Origin: an uncultured Sulfitobacter sp.
GTDB lineage: Bacteria > Pseudomonadota > Alphaproteobacteria > Rhodobacterales > Rhodobacteraceae
NCBI RefSeq assembly: GCF_947499945.1
Contig: NZ_CANMQD010000001.1
Coordinates: forward strand, 806,001-870,000
Direction: 5' to 3'
Length of the DNA stretch: 64,000 bases
Made by a program: the position numbers and the translations under genes. The notes beneath the pieces are model-generated. The model worked only from the letters and a program-made list of their open reading frames with translations, was not told the origin of the DNA and did not search any database. This document shows positions 17,324 through 25,217 of this stretch, one piece after another. How positions within the stretch are numbered: position 1 is the stretch's first letter; each line of letters starts with the position of its first letter.

Positions 17324-18508
17324 CTACTCGACCGCCGTACCAAAGACAGCGATGAGCAACCCTAAAGCAGCCAAAGCTCCGAATAATAACGCTTTCAATG
17401 GCGCATCTTCCATCGCACGCCGTGACGCAATGAAAGCCTGTATCGCATAGTATATCGCAAAGGCCCGCGAGGCGTAGCCGATGATCTCGAACACGCTGAA
17501 CGCCCATGTGAGCACCAGACCACAGGCCACCAATATGCCATACCCGGCACGCGCCGATAGCCGCCCCTTCGTCAGTTCAGTGAGCAATCCGCCCGATCCA
17601 TTTGTGTCTGCGACCGCCGCGCTAAATTGGGCACTCAGCGCCGCTATTACGAGTAGAACTGGTAAAACCGGAGCCACGCCTCCCATCATGTCAATGATCG
17701 CCGTTTCATGCAGCACCGCAGGGTCAGGAGCAAAAGAGAAACATAGAAGACTGATATAAATCATATAGATGAGGGTTGATATCCCCTGAGCCATCCGCAT
17801 GGAACGCACCCGCGTATCTGCATTGTATTCCGATCCCAAATAGCGGGACGTTTCAAACCCCTGTACCGTCACCAGCAAACCAAAAGCCAGCAAAACCCCC
17901 TCCAGTAAGCCAACCTGCGGCGGCCGAACGGCCAAAGCATCCGCAGCTTCCTGCGACCCAAAATACCACACAAGCCCAAACAACAGCCCCGCAATGATCG
18001 ACAACTTTATACCAACCGAAAGCTGCTCCAACCGCTCCAAAGCCCCAAAACCACGGGTCCAACCCACGGTCAGGATCACAAGAAATACGGCTGTGGTAAT
18101 CGTGGGGGCAAGGGTATGCCCACCCTGCGGAACCATTGTTGCGGCAAATGCTCCCAACAAATTCAGGTAATACGCCACCGAAATCACATAGGCTAAGGCC
18201 AGCGCCCATGACGCTGCCGCCTCCAAAGGTTGGTGCCTGCCCAAACTATGTGTGCGGTCCAGATAGGCGATGTTATATCGGATCGCACCGCCAAACAGAT
18301 AAGCAACAAAACAAAGCCCCGCCATCACCAATGGTGCAACCCCTCCAAAAGAGGCATTCAAAATCGGACCCAACACCAAAAAACCACTGCCGATGATGGA
18401 CGCCAACGGCGTGATTGCAGCACGCCACAAAGTTGCCCGCGCCACTGGTGGATAGAGCAAAACGCCAGCAGTCATTGCACAGATCGCCAAAATTAAAAAA
18501 CTTAACAT
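17324..18508 (-). CDS. APC-superfamily-like permease, substrate unknown
   Basis: The 394-residue protein has about eleven hydrophobic segments spaced as in amino acid/polyamine/organocation transporters. The first helices read PLASIIGSGFLVLGPILNAS, with an SGxG-type substrate-backbone turn, and the QGFETSRYLGSEYN segment resembles the conserved cytoplasmic loop after helix 6. Most APC members have 420-480 residues, so this is a short one. It lacks clear residues that would name a substrate. It lies between convergent terminators and appears to be transcribed alone, downstream of the Hint gene. Confidence 0.82.
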   Translation of the reverse strand: MLSFLILAICAMTAGVLLYPPVARATLWRAAITPLASIIGSGFLVLGPILNASFGGVAPLVMAGLCFVAYLFGGAIRYNIAYLDRTHSLGRHQPLEAAASWALALAYVISVAYYLNLLGAFAATMVPQGGHTLAPTITTAVFLVILTVGWTRGFGALERLEQLSVGIKLSIIAGLLFGLVWYFGSQEAADALAVRPPQVGLLEGVLLAFGLLVTVQGFETSRYLGSEYNADTRVRSMRMAQGISTLIYMIYISLLCFSFAPDPAVLHETAIIDMMGGVAPVLPVLLVIAALSAQFSAAVADTNGSGGLLTELTKGRLSARAGYGILVACGLVLTWAFSVFEIIGYASRAFAIYYAIQAFIASRRAMEDAPLKALLFGALAALGLLIAVFGTAVE

Positions 18509-18585
18509 ATCAAATTTCTAACCACGTTAGTCCAATCGTGAACGCTGCCTTTTCTTACGCCCCTCACCAACAGGAAAGAAGACAC

Positions 18586-18615
18586 AAAAAAGGGCCGCCA
18601 AAGCGACCCTTTTTC
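18586..18615 (-). terminator. Rho-independent terminator behind the Hint gene
   Basis: The plus strand reads AAAAAAGGGCCGCCAAAGCG then ACCCTTTTT (18586-18615). The stem AAAGGG-CGC pairs with GCG-CCCTTT, with a mismatch at C-A. A- and T-runs flank the GC core on both strands. It lies 39 bp after the Hint stop and before the permease start, so it should isolate the two minus-strand genes. Confidence 0.6.
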
Positions 18616-18653
18616 AACCATGGGGACTGGCCGGATAATCTATTCAGGAAAAC

Positions 18654-19325
18654 TCAGAGTGTGGCGAAAAATGCCGCACTGTCGGCAGGCACCATCATTT
18701 GATCCTCAAGATACATCATATCAGCCAACTCTTCTGCCGCTTCACCGCTGAGTACTTGGTACGTCTGTGGGCCAGCCTCAAGGAACTTGTCCAGCGTTGA
18801 CATGTCACGCGGGCAATGGATCAATGCGCCACCCTCGGCATAAATCACTTCATCTTGTGCAAAATAGACGGCAATCAACTCGACACGGTGTATCGGCTGG
18901 CGCTGGCGAATACCGCGCAGACCTATAAGGCTGATCGCTGTGATAACCGCAAAAGGATCACCATGCATATCTTGTGCTGCATCGCTCTCGACCATTACAC
19001 CCTGATCTGGGAGCAGGGTGAGCTCTTCGCGATTGCCCAGCGCATCGACAGGGATCACCACAGGCCAAAGCGTTTCGGCGCTATCTGGCGCATCAAGCCA
19101 CATATGTGCGCGGCGAATCTCGGTGATCGCCTGCATACCGTGGTCAAACGTCAGCACTTTGTCACCCACGGTCAGCGCGTCGATCGCACGCCATCCCAGA
19201 TTACTGGCAACCCGTGTGCCTGCCATCAAACCGTGGCTTAATGTGGCGAGGCCACCGTCATAAGCGCCGGTCATTTCAACTGCGCGGCGTGTCGGTTGCT
19301 GCGGCTTAAATCCTATTCCAAACAT
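18654..19325 (-). CDS. Stand-alone Hint-domain protein lacking the nucleophile
   Basis: The 223-residue product starts at ATG 19325 behind GGGGA; a longer in-frame reading from 19415 has no ribosome-binding site. Residues 27-75 show the Hint fold core of Hedgehog/intein autoprocessing domains: GLMAGTRVASNLGWRAIDAL then TVGDKVLTFDHG. In active Hint domains the block reads CF-x-x-GT with a nucleophilic Cys. Here Gly32 occupies that place (GLMAGT). A conserved His region occurs later (ALIHCPRDM). So self-cleavage chemistry is not expected. Its role is unknown. A second Hint gene lies at 55479. Confidence 0.82.
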   Translation of the reverse strand: MFGIGFKPQQPTRRAVEMTGAYDGGLATLSHGLMAGTRVASNLGWRAIDALTVGDKVLTFDHGMQAITEIRRAHMWLDAPDSAETLWPVVIPVDALGNREELTLLPDQGVMVESDAAQDMHGDPFAVITAISLIGLRGIRQRQPIHRVELIAVYFAQDEVIYAEGGALIHCPRDMSTLDKFLEAGPQTYQVLSGEAAEELADMMYLEDQMMVPADSAAFFATL

Positions 19326-19564
19326 TTCATCGTCCCCTTGATCTGTGCCCTCATTTTGAGGTGCATCGTTTTCCTGAAACCACTTGGCGTGATTCGTGGG
19401 GCAACCAAGGGCCATGATTTAGGCAGACTTGGGGCATTGTCCCGAATACCGGTAATAATTCACCCTAAACTCCTAAGATTTGGTTGAGTTTCGGCACAAT
19501 ACGGGACGCAATTTCGGAATTTTGGAAGCAAAACTAAGGCCGAGTTCCCAGTAGAGCGATGATT

Positions 19565-20221
19565 CTAAGCATCGCCCTCAAAGCGATACCCAAACCGCGC
19601 GATATCAGCAGCACAGTAGTCAGCCACCTGCGCACGCGCATCGTCACGATATGCATCGCGGTAATGACCAGCACGCATACTTCGGTTCACATGCGGAATA
19701 TCGAGCGCAAATCCCAAATGCGCCTCCAACGGTGCGAGATCCTGTGCCAGATGCTCTAACCGGATAAAAAGACATTCCCGCTCCACCCCCTGCGCGTCCG
19801 TGACATAAGAGGCCGCAGTTGCGCGGGAAAAGCTCTGCGCGATAAGCGGCTCCGCAACGAAGGCCTCAAACGTCCGCTCCTTCGCCAACTCAACAATAGG
19901 GTGATCAAAGCTTTGCGCACGCAGCCAGTAGTAATAGCTCACCATGCGGTCCCACGGGTTGCGCACCATGGTAAAGATAAACAAGTCGTCCAATTCCTCC
20001 AACGTTACCAGCCCATCAAGTTCGGCCAAAGTGGAGTGCTTCCAAAGCCTCCCTGCCGCCTGAACGTCCACCAGCTTCTTGCGCCGCTGCCGTGCTTTGG
20101 GCGTATCGCCCAGCATAATATCGTCCTTCATCGCCCGCGCTTCTAGCGCCAGCGCCATGGAAGTGCCCCCCGTCTTGGGCGCATGGATGAAGAGATATTT
20201 GCGCCCCCTCGACAGGATCAT
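19565..20221 (-). CDS. Sulfotransferase family protein
   Basis: The 218-residue product starts at ATG 20221, which overlaps the stop of the DMT gene (ATGA at 20218-20221); longer readings run through that gene. The PAPS 5'-phosphosulfate loop reads HAPKTGGTSM (residues 14-23) and the 3'-phosphate site MVRNPWDRMVSYYYW (about 95-109). These two motifs define the carbohydrate-type sulfotransferase 2 family. It would move sulfate from PAPS to an unknown acceptor, possibly a surface polysaccharide. Translational coupling to a DMT exporter raises the possibility of a linked export or surface function, which is inferred only. Confidence 0.9.
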   Translation of the reverse strand: MILSRGRKYLFIHAPKTGGTSMALALEARAMKDDIMLGDTPKARQRRKKLVDVQAAGRLWKHSTLAELDGLVTLEELDDLFIFTMVRNPWDRMVSYYYWLRAQSFDHPIVELAKERTFEAFVAEPLIAQSFSRATAASYVTDAQGVERECLFIRLEHLAQDLAPLEAHLGFALDIPHVNRSMRAGHYRDAYRDDARAQVADYCAADIARFGYRFEGDA

Positions 20222-21159
20222 GCCTCGTCCTCGGGCACCTTCACTGCCCGCACGGGCATTGCCTCGTCTGAACGCAGCGTGATCACAACGCCGGCCCCTG
20301 CAATCATCACCATCCCTACCAAAGCCAGCGGCCCCACCGTCTGGCCCCACAAGACCCACGCCCAAAAGCTGGCGAAAACCAAAAGAGAATATTCGAATAC
20401 AGCGACATATCCCGCCTCGCCCAGTAGATAACCGCGAAAGATCAGCCCGATTCCAAGAATCGAACCAACAGCCTGCACTGCGATCCAGAACCACATAGCA
20501 CCCGTCAGCGGCACCCAGCCGCGCAGCACAAACCCTTCAAACCCCTCAGGCCCGCCCGCAGGCAGGATGAGCAATCCAATACTGCCAAACAGCGTCAACA
20601 TCCCGAAGAAACCCGCCGACAGTGCAATCGTGCTTTCCTGCGCACACCACAGCCGCGTCACCACGGCACCGACAGCGTAAAGCATTCCGGCCACAATCGG
20701 CGCAAAGGCGATGGGGTCAAGCGCACTTGGATCAGGCTGGATCACCAGTAGAGCCCCAACAAAACCCAGCACCACAGCACCAATACGCACCAAACCTACC
20801 TTCTCGCCTTGGAAAAAGACCGCGATGAGCAACACAAACATCGGCGCCGTAAATAGCCCCGCCACCACCACACCAATCGGCAGCACTGACAAACAGCCAA
20901 AATAGATCAGCATCGCACTGGCGGGGAATAGCGAGCGCCCGAGCACCGCCCGCCAACTGATGGGCTGGATCACACCGATACCGACCGCAGCCACCAGCAT
21001 GAGTAGGATTACCGCCAGCCCACCACGCAGCATATGGAACTGCCACAGCGATCCTGTTTCAGAAATATAGGGCACAAAGTTATCGGTGATCCCCAGCACA
21101 AACATGCCGCAAAGAATGGACGCCGCCGCCAATCCGGGGCGCAGGCCTGTATCGCTCAT
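20218..21159 (-). CDS. EamA/DMT superfamily transporter
   Basis: The 313-residue protein starts at ATG 21159 behind AGGGAGAG; the extra 50 codons of the longer reading are not membrane-like. About ten hydrophobic segments form the duplicated EamA unit: GLAAASILCGMFVLGITDNF, LLMLVAAVGIG, VVLGFVGALLVIQPDP in the first half and GAMWFWIAVQAVGSILGIGL to LVGMVMIAGAGVVITL in the second. Drug/metabolite transporters of this type export amino acids, metabolites or unknown solutes. It shares a promoter region with the divergent acyl-CoA ligase and is coupled to the sulfotransferase gene. Confidence 0.93.
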   Translation of the reverse strand: MSDTGLRPGLAAASILCGMFVLGITDNFVPYISETGSLWQFHMLRGGLAVILLMLVAAVGIGVIQPISWRAVLGRSLFPASAMLIYFGCLSVLPIGVVVAGLFTAPMFVLLIAVFFQGEKVGLVRIGAVVLGFVGALLVIQPDPSALDPIAFAPIVAGMLYAVGAVVTRLWCAQESTIALSAGFFGMLTLFGSIGLLILPAGGPEGFEGFVLRGWVPLTGAMWFWIAVQAVGSILGIGLIFRGYLLGEAGYVAVFEYSLLVFASFWAWVLWGQTVGPLALVGMVMIAGAGVVITLRSDEAMPVRAVKVPEDEA

Positions 21160-21262
21160 TTGTGTCTCTCCCTGCATCACCGATCTTTCGGCATTGCATC
21201 TTTGTCTGTCCTGCATATCGTGTTCCGACACATTGGCAATAATGTTATAAAGGGAGTGGCCT

Positions 21263-22891
21263 ATGGGATGGATGAAGGACGAGAGCGGGCTTGAGAAATG
21301 CGACGCCAACTATGTGGCACTGACACCACTCTCGCATCTGCGCCGCGCCGCTGACGTATTTGCTGACCGCACGGCGGTTGTGTATGGCGATCACCGCGTC
21401 ACCTACGCTGAGTATCACGCCCGCTGCACCCGTCTGGCGTCCGCCCTCTCCGCTATGGGCGTATCATCGGGCGATGTGGTCGCAACGTTGCTCCCGAATA
21501 TCCCCGCGCAGGCAGAGGCCCATTTCGGCGTGCCCGCCTGCGGTGCGGTCCTCAACACAATCAATACCCGTCTCGATGTGGATACGGTCGCCTACATATT
21601 CGATCACGGCGGCGCATCCGTAGTCCTCGCCGATACCCAATTCATCGAGCTTGCCGAAACCGCCGCCGCCCAGATGGACGGCACGCCCCCCCGCATCATC
21701 GAAGTCCCCGACGCCCCAGCAGGCTTCCCTGCCACAGGCCGTCATCCCGTCTATGAAGATGTGATCGCTGGCGGCGACGTGGATTTTGAATGGGATATGC
21801 CCGAGGACGAATGGGAGAGCCTCGCACTTAACTATACCTCAGGCACAACAGGACGGCCCAAGGGCGTCGTCTACCACCACCGGGGCGCGTATCTCATGAC
21901 AATGGGCACAGTCGTCTCATGGCGCATGGTGCTGCATCCCGTGTTTATGCAGATCGTGCCGCTGTTCCATTGCAACGGCTGGAACCACACGTGGATGATG
22001 CCCCTGATCGGCGGCACCCTCGTCTGCGCCCGTGATATCACCGCATCCGCCATCTTCGACGCCATCGCAGACGAAGGCGTCACACACTTTGGCGGTGCCC
22101 CCATCGTGCTCAACATGATGGTCAATGCCGGCGAAGACGAGCGCCGAGATTTCTCCCATATGGTCGAAGTTGTCACCGCAGGTGCCCCCCCCGCCCCCGC
22201 AACTTTGGGCAAATTCGAGGCTATGGGCTTTAACGTCACCCACGTCTACGGCCTGACCGAGACGTACGGCCATGTCACCGAATGCATATGGCGCGAGGAA
22301 GACTGGGCCAATCTCGACAAACCTGCCCTCGCCGCAGTGAAGGCCCGCCAAGGGGTCGCATTTCCGATGATGGAACACATCACTGTCATGGACGAGAACA
22401 TGGTCCAAGTTCCCCGCGATGCGGCAACACAAGGCGAGATCATGATCCGTGGCAACTCGGTGATGAAAGGCTATCTGAAAAATCCCGAGGCGACCCAAGA
22501 GGCCTTCAAGGGTGGCTACTTCCACTCAGGCGACCTCGCGATCCAGCACGGCGACGGCTACATCCAGATTGCAGACCGCGCCAAGGACATCATCATTTCG
22601 GGCGGTGAAAATATCTCCTCCGTCGAAGTCGAAAGCACCCTCATGGGCCATGATGCCGTGATGCTGGCCGCAGTTGTCGCCAAACCAGATGAGAAATGGG
22701 GCGAAGTTCCCTGCGCTTTCATTGAGCTTAAGCCCGGCGCAGAAGTGGACGAGGCAACGCTCATCGCCTTTACCCGCGAAACTCTCGCCGGCTTCAAAAC
22801 GCCAAAGAAAGTTGTCTTTCAAGAACTCCCCAAAACCTCCACAGGCAAAATTCAAAAGTTCGAGCTGCGCAAACTTGCAGCGACTCTCTGA
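21263..22891 (+). CDS. AMP-binding acyl-CoA synthetase
   Basis: The 542-residue enzyme activates a carboxylic acid to acyl-CoA through an acyl-AMP. The AMP-binding P-loop is YTSGTTGRPKGVVYHHRGAY (about residue 191), followed by the HCNGWNHTW segment, HVYGLTETYGH and GYFHSGDLAI. The C-terminal catalytic Lys is in PKTSTGKIQKFELRK. It is of the medium/long-chain fatty acyl-CoA ligase type (LSHLRRAADVFADRTAVVYG at its start), not the DmdB form I can recall. It probably supplies acyl-CoA to the nearby beta-oxidation genes. It is divergent from the DMT gene. Confidence 0.94.
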   Translation: MGWMKDESGLEKCDANYVALTPLSHLRRAADVFADRTAVVYGDHRVTYAEYHARCTRLASALSAMGVSSGDVVATLLPNIPAQAEAHFGVPACGAVLNTINTRLDVDTVAYIFDHGGASVVLADTQFIELAETAAAQMDGTPPRIIEVPDAPAGFPATGRHPVYEDVIAGGDVDFEWDMPEDEWESLALNYTSGTTGRPKGVVYHHRGAYLMTMGTVVSWRMVLHPVFMQIVPLFHCNGWNHTWMMPLIGGTLVCARDITASAIFDAIADEGVTHFGGAPIVLNMMVNAGEDERRDFSHMVEVVTAGAPPAPATLGKFEAMGFNVTHVYGLTETYGHVTECIWREEDWANLDKPALAAVKARQGVAFPMMEHITVMDENMVQVPRDAATQGEIMIRGNSVMKGYLKNPEATQEAFKGGYFHSGDLAIQHGDGYIQIADRAKDIIISGGENISSVEVESTLMGHDAVMLAAVVAKPDEKWGEVPCAFIELKPGAEVDEATLIAFTRETLAGFKTPKKVVFQELPKTSTGKIQKFELRKLAATL

Positions 22892-22901
22892 CCCAAGCAC
22901 C

Positions 22902-22922
22902 CAGAATTTCCATGAAAATTTG
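22902..22922. repeat. Single hairpin resembling the paired-hairpin repeat
   Basis: CAGAATTTC (22902-22910) pairs with GAAAATTTG (22914-22922) around a CAT loop, with one G-T pair. It is eleven bases beyond the acyl-CoA synthetase stop. The size, loop length and AT-rich stem match the second hairpin of the repeats at 4627, 35165 and 62627, but the first hairpin is absent. Confidence 0.5.
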
Positions 22923-22936
22923 CCGCCCGCCGTCAA

Positions 22937-23398
22937 CTAAAGGTCTTTCTCAAATCGCCAGATATTAACGGGGCAAATTCCATCGGATGTCTCGGCTTCG
23001 AACACTTCACTCCCCATGTTTTCCCAACCTGCTTTGACATAAAATGCCGCCGCGCGGTCATTGCCCACACTACAACCCAGCCATGCACGCGGACCAGACA
23101 GCCGCGCTTCGGCCTCGAACATCAATAGATTTGCCAGCCCGCTGCCATGATGGGCCATTCCAAGATAAAACTGATAAAGCTCATTCTCTTTAATCATAAA
23201 AAAGCCCACGATCTCCACTCCGACCAGACCCACATAAGCCTCTCCAAGATGGGTCTGCGTCCGTGCGACAAACTCCTCTGGCACCCGCGAACGCACCAGC
23301 GCGGCATCAACGACTTCCGCATGCCCCAGATGCCAGCCCGAATGCCACAATCGCGCAATCGCCTGCACGTCATTCTTATCTGCCTGCCTGATCTCCAT
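22937..23398 (-). CDS. GNAT family N-acetyltransferase
   Basis: The 153-residue protein starts at ATG 23398 behind a strong GGAGGGG. The GNAT fold is visible: IRQADKNDVQAIARLWHSGWHLGHA, the strand YVGLVGVEIVGFFMIKE, the acetyl-CoA loop GSGLANLLMFEAEARLSG (a weakened R/Q-x-x-G-x-G/A) and the terminal helix GNDRAAAFYVKAGWENMG. The acceptor amine is unknown. It converges on the acyl-CoA synthetase gene and is divergent from the pseudo-peptidase gene at 23475. Confidence 0.9.
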   Translation of the reverse strand: MEIRQADKNDVQAIARLWHSGWHLGHAEVVDAALVRSRVPEEFVARTQTHLGEAYVGLVGVEIVGFFMIKENELYQFYLGMAHHGSGLANLLMFEAEARLSGPRAWLGCSVGNDRAAAFYVKAGWENMGSEVFEAETSDGICPVNIWRFEKDL

Positions 23399-23474
23399 AT
23401 CACCCCTCCAGCCATTGCCCTGCCTCATTCAAATGCTAATGTAGCTTCATAACAAGCCCGAGCAGCACATCCAT

Positions 23475-24488
23475 ATGACGGCACTGACCAAATACGACCG
23501 CCTTGAGGCCACTGGCCTTTGGCGCCCTGACCGTGACGGTCAGCGGCGCGAAGTGATCGTGTCGATCGGCAATGCAACGCTCATGATTGCCGACATGAAC
23601 GATCAGGCGATAACCCATTGGTCCCTCGCTGCCGTCGCCCGTGCCAACGCAGGCGAGACGCCCGCGATCTACTACCCCGATGGCGACGCCGCCGAGACAC
23701 TGGAGCTACCCGAACACGAAGGCGAAATGATCAACGCCATTGAGAGCCTGCGCACCGCCATCGCCAAAACACGCCCCCGACCGGGCCGCCTGCGCTGGCT
23801 TGGCATCGGCACGTTCATCGCTGCATCGGCTGCCATTATGCTTTTCTGGTTTCCGGGTGCCATGCGCGATCACACTCTGCGCGTGGTTCCGCAGGTCAAG
23901 CGCGAGACACTCGGTGTCGCCCTTATTGACCGCATGCAGCGCGTAACAGGTCCGATGTGCAATGATGCCGCTGGCCTGCGTGCTCTGCGCAACCTGGGCA
24001 CGCGACTTGAAACACTTAAACTCGCGGTTGTGCCTGCCCTTGGCCGCTCTGCCCTCCATCTGCCGGGGGGCGTTATTGTCCTCGACCGTTCAGTGTTTGA
24101 AGATTGGGAAGCACCCGATGTGGCAGCAGGCTATATTCTATCAGAACTCGCCGCCCAGATTGAGCGCGACCCCCTCGCTGATCTGCTCACTGTGGTCGGC
24201 CCTTGGGAAAACATCCGCCTGCTTACCACAGGCGAAATATCGGGTGAGGCTCTTGATCGATACGCCGAACACCTCATGACGGCGCCATCCTTCAACCCTG
24301 ATACACCCAATCTTCTGGCCTTGTTTGAGGCATCCGATGTTCCTGCAACGCCCTATGCGCGCGCCCGCGACATCACAGGCGAAAGCACGCTTGAGTTAAT
24401 CGAAGGGGATCCGATGCAAAACCGCGATGCCGAGCCGCTCCTGCCCGACAGCGCATGGCTGCGCCTGCAAAACCTCTGCGGCGGATGA
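23475..24488 (+). CDS. Membrane-anchored M48-like protein lacking the HEXXH motif
   Basis: This 337-residue protein has a single hydrophobic segment near residues 114-133 (WLGIGTFIAASAAIMLFWFP). Beyond it, residues about 190-235 follow the layout of M48-type metalloprotease domains: ALHLPGGVIVLDRSVFEDW, then AAGYILSELAAQIERDPL. In active M48 proteins the second helix carries HEXXH; here it reads SELAAQ, so no zinc site is expected. It is therefore a candidate inactive homologue, an inference from pattern. It overlaps the SGNH hydrolase gene downstream by four bases, so they form one translational unit. Confidence 0.72.
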   Translation: MTALTKYDRLEATGLWRPDRDGQRREVIVSIGNATLMIADMNDQAITHWSLAAVARANAGETPAIYYPDGDAAETLELPEHEGEMINAIESLRTAIAKTRPRPGRLRWLGIGTFIAASAAIMLFWFPGAMRDHTLRVVPQVKRETLGVALIDRMQRVTGPMCNDAAGLRALRNLGTRLETLKLAVVPALGRSALHLPGGVIVLDRSVFEDWEAPDVAAGYILSELAAQIERDPLADLLTVVGPWENIRLLTTGEISGEALDRYAEHLMTAPSFNPDTPNLLALFEASDVPATPYARARDITGESTLELIEGDPMQNRDAEPLLPDSAWLRLQNLCGG

Positions 24489-25198
24489 GTGTCGCTGACA
24501 TAGCCGCCACTCTCCTGCTCTCGCCACTGCTTCTGGCCCAAGCCATGCGGGTGCGCAAAATCGCCCTGCAATTGCCCGAGGCTGCAGGTCCGCGCACAGG
24601 TATTATAGGGAGCGGACCTGTCCTGCGAGTCCTCATAATCGGCGACAGTTCCGCGGCGGGCGTGGGTGCACCAACGCAAGAGGTCGCATTGGCTGGCCAA
24701 TTGGCGAGCACACTCGGCGCGGATCATACCGTCCACTGGCGCCTTATCGCCAAGACCGGAGCCACCACCGCCTCAACACTGCAAGACCTGCACGGCAAAG
24801 ACTTGCCGCAAACTGATATCGTCGTAGTTGTCCTCGGCGTGAACGATGTAACCCGTGGCGGACCTCAAGCAGCTTGGCTTCGCCACCACGAAACCCTGCG
24901 CAGCCTTTTGCGCGAAAGAACCGACGCGCAGCATCTCTATATAGGCCAGATACCACCCTTGGGCGGCTTTCCTCTGCTGCCAAACCCTCTGCGTTGGCTG
25001 CTAGGTCGGCGGGCATTGCGGTTTGACGCAGCTCTTAGATCCGCCCTCGCAACCGAGAGTGACACAACCCATGCCCCGCTCCCCGATATACTGGATGTCG
25101 CCGACATGGCCGAAGACGGCTTTCACCCCGGGCCTGTAATTTACGCAGCTTGGGCAAAGGAAATGGCCCGCCTGATTATCTCAGACGGGCCATTCTAG
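24485..25198 (+). CDS. SGNH/GDSL-type hydrolase
   Basis: The 237-residue protein starts at ATG 24485, which overlaps the upstream stop. Block I is GDSSAAGVGAPTQ (from about residue 53), with the nucleophile Ser. Block III appears as VLGVNDVTRGG with the conserved Asn, and block V as DGFHPG near residue 210, with the Asp and His of the triad. A hydrophobic N-terminal helix (LLLSPLLLAQAMRV) may tether it to the membrane. Substrate is unknown; relatives act on lipids or acylated polysaccharides. A 9-bp stem (25162-25194) is embedded in its last codons. Confidence 0.9.
   Translation: MSVADIAATLLLSPLLLAQAMRVRKIALQLPEAAGPRTGIIGSGPVLRVLIIGDSSAAGVGAPTQEVALAGQLASTLGADHTVHWRLIAKTGATTASTLQDLHGKDLPQTDIVVVVLGVNDVTRGGPQAAWLRHHETLRSLLRERTDAQHLYIGQIPPLGGFPLLPNPLRWLLGRRALRFDAALRSALATESDTTHAPLPDILDVADMAEDGFHPGPVIYAAWAKEMARLIISDGPF
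25162..25194. terminator. Hairpin overlapping the SGNH gene 3' end
   Basis: AATGGCCCG (25162-25170) pairs exactly with CGGGCCATT (25186-25194) around a 15-base loop. It ends one base before the stop codon TAG at 25196. It has no clear T run but lies between converging genes and could slow polymerase or protect the transcript end. Confidence 0.4.
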
Positions 25199-25217
25199 TA
25201 ATCATGGTTCCCAAGGC

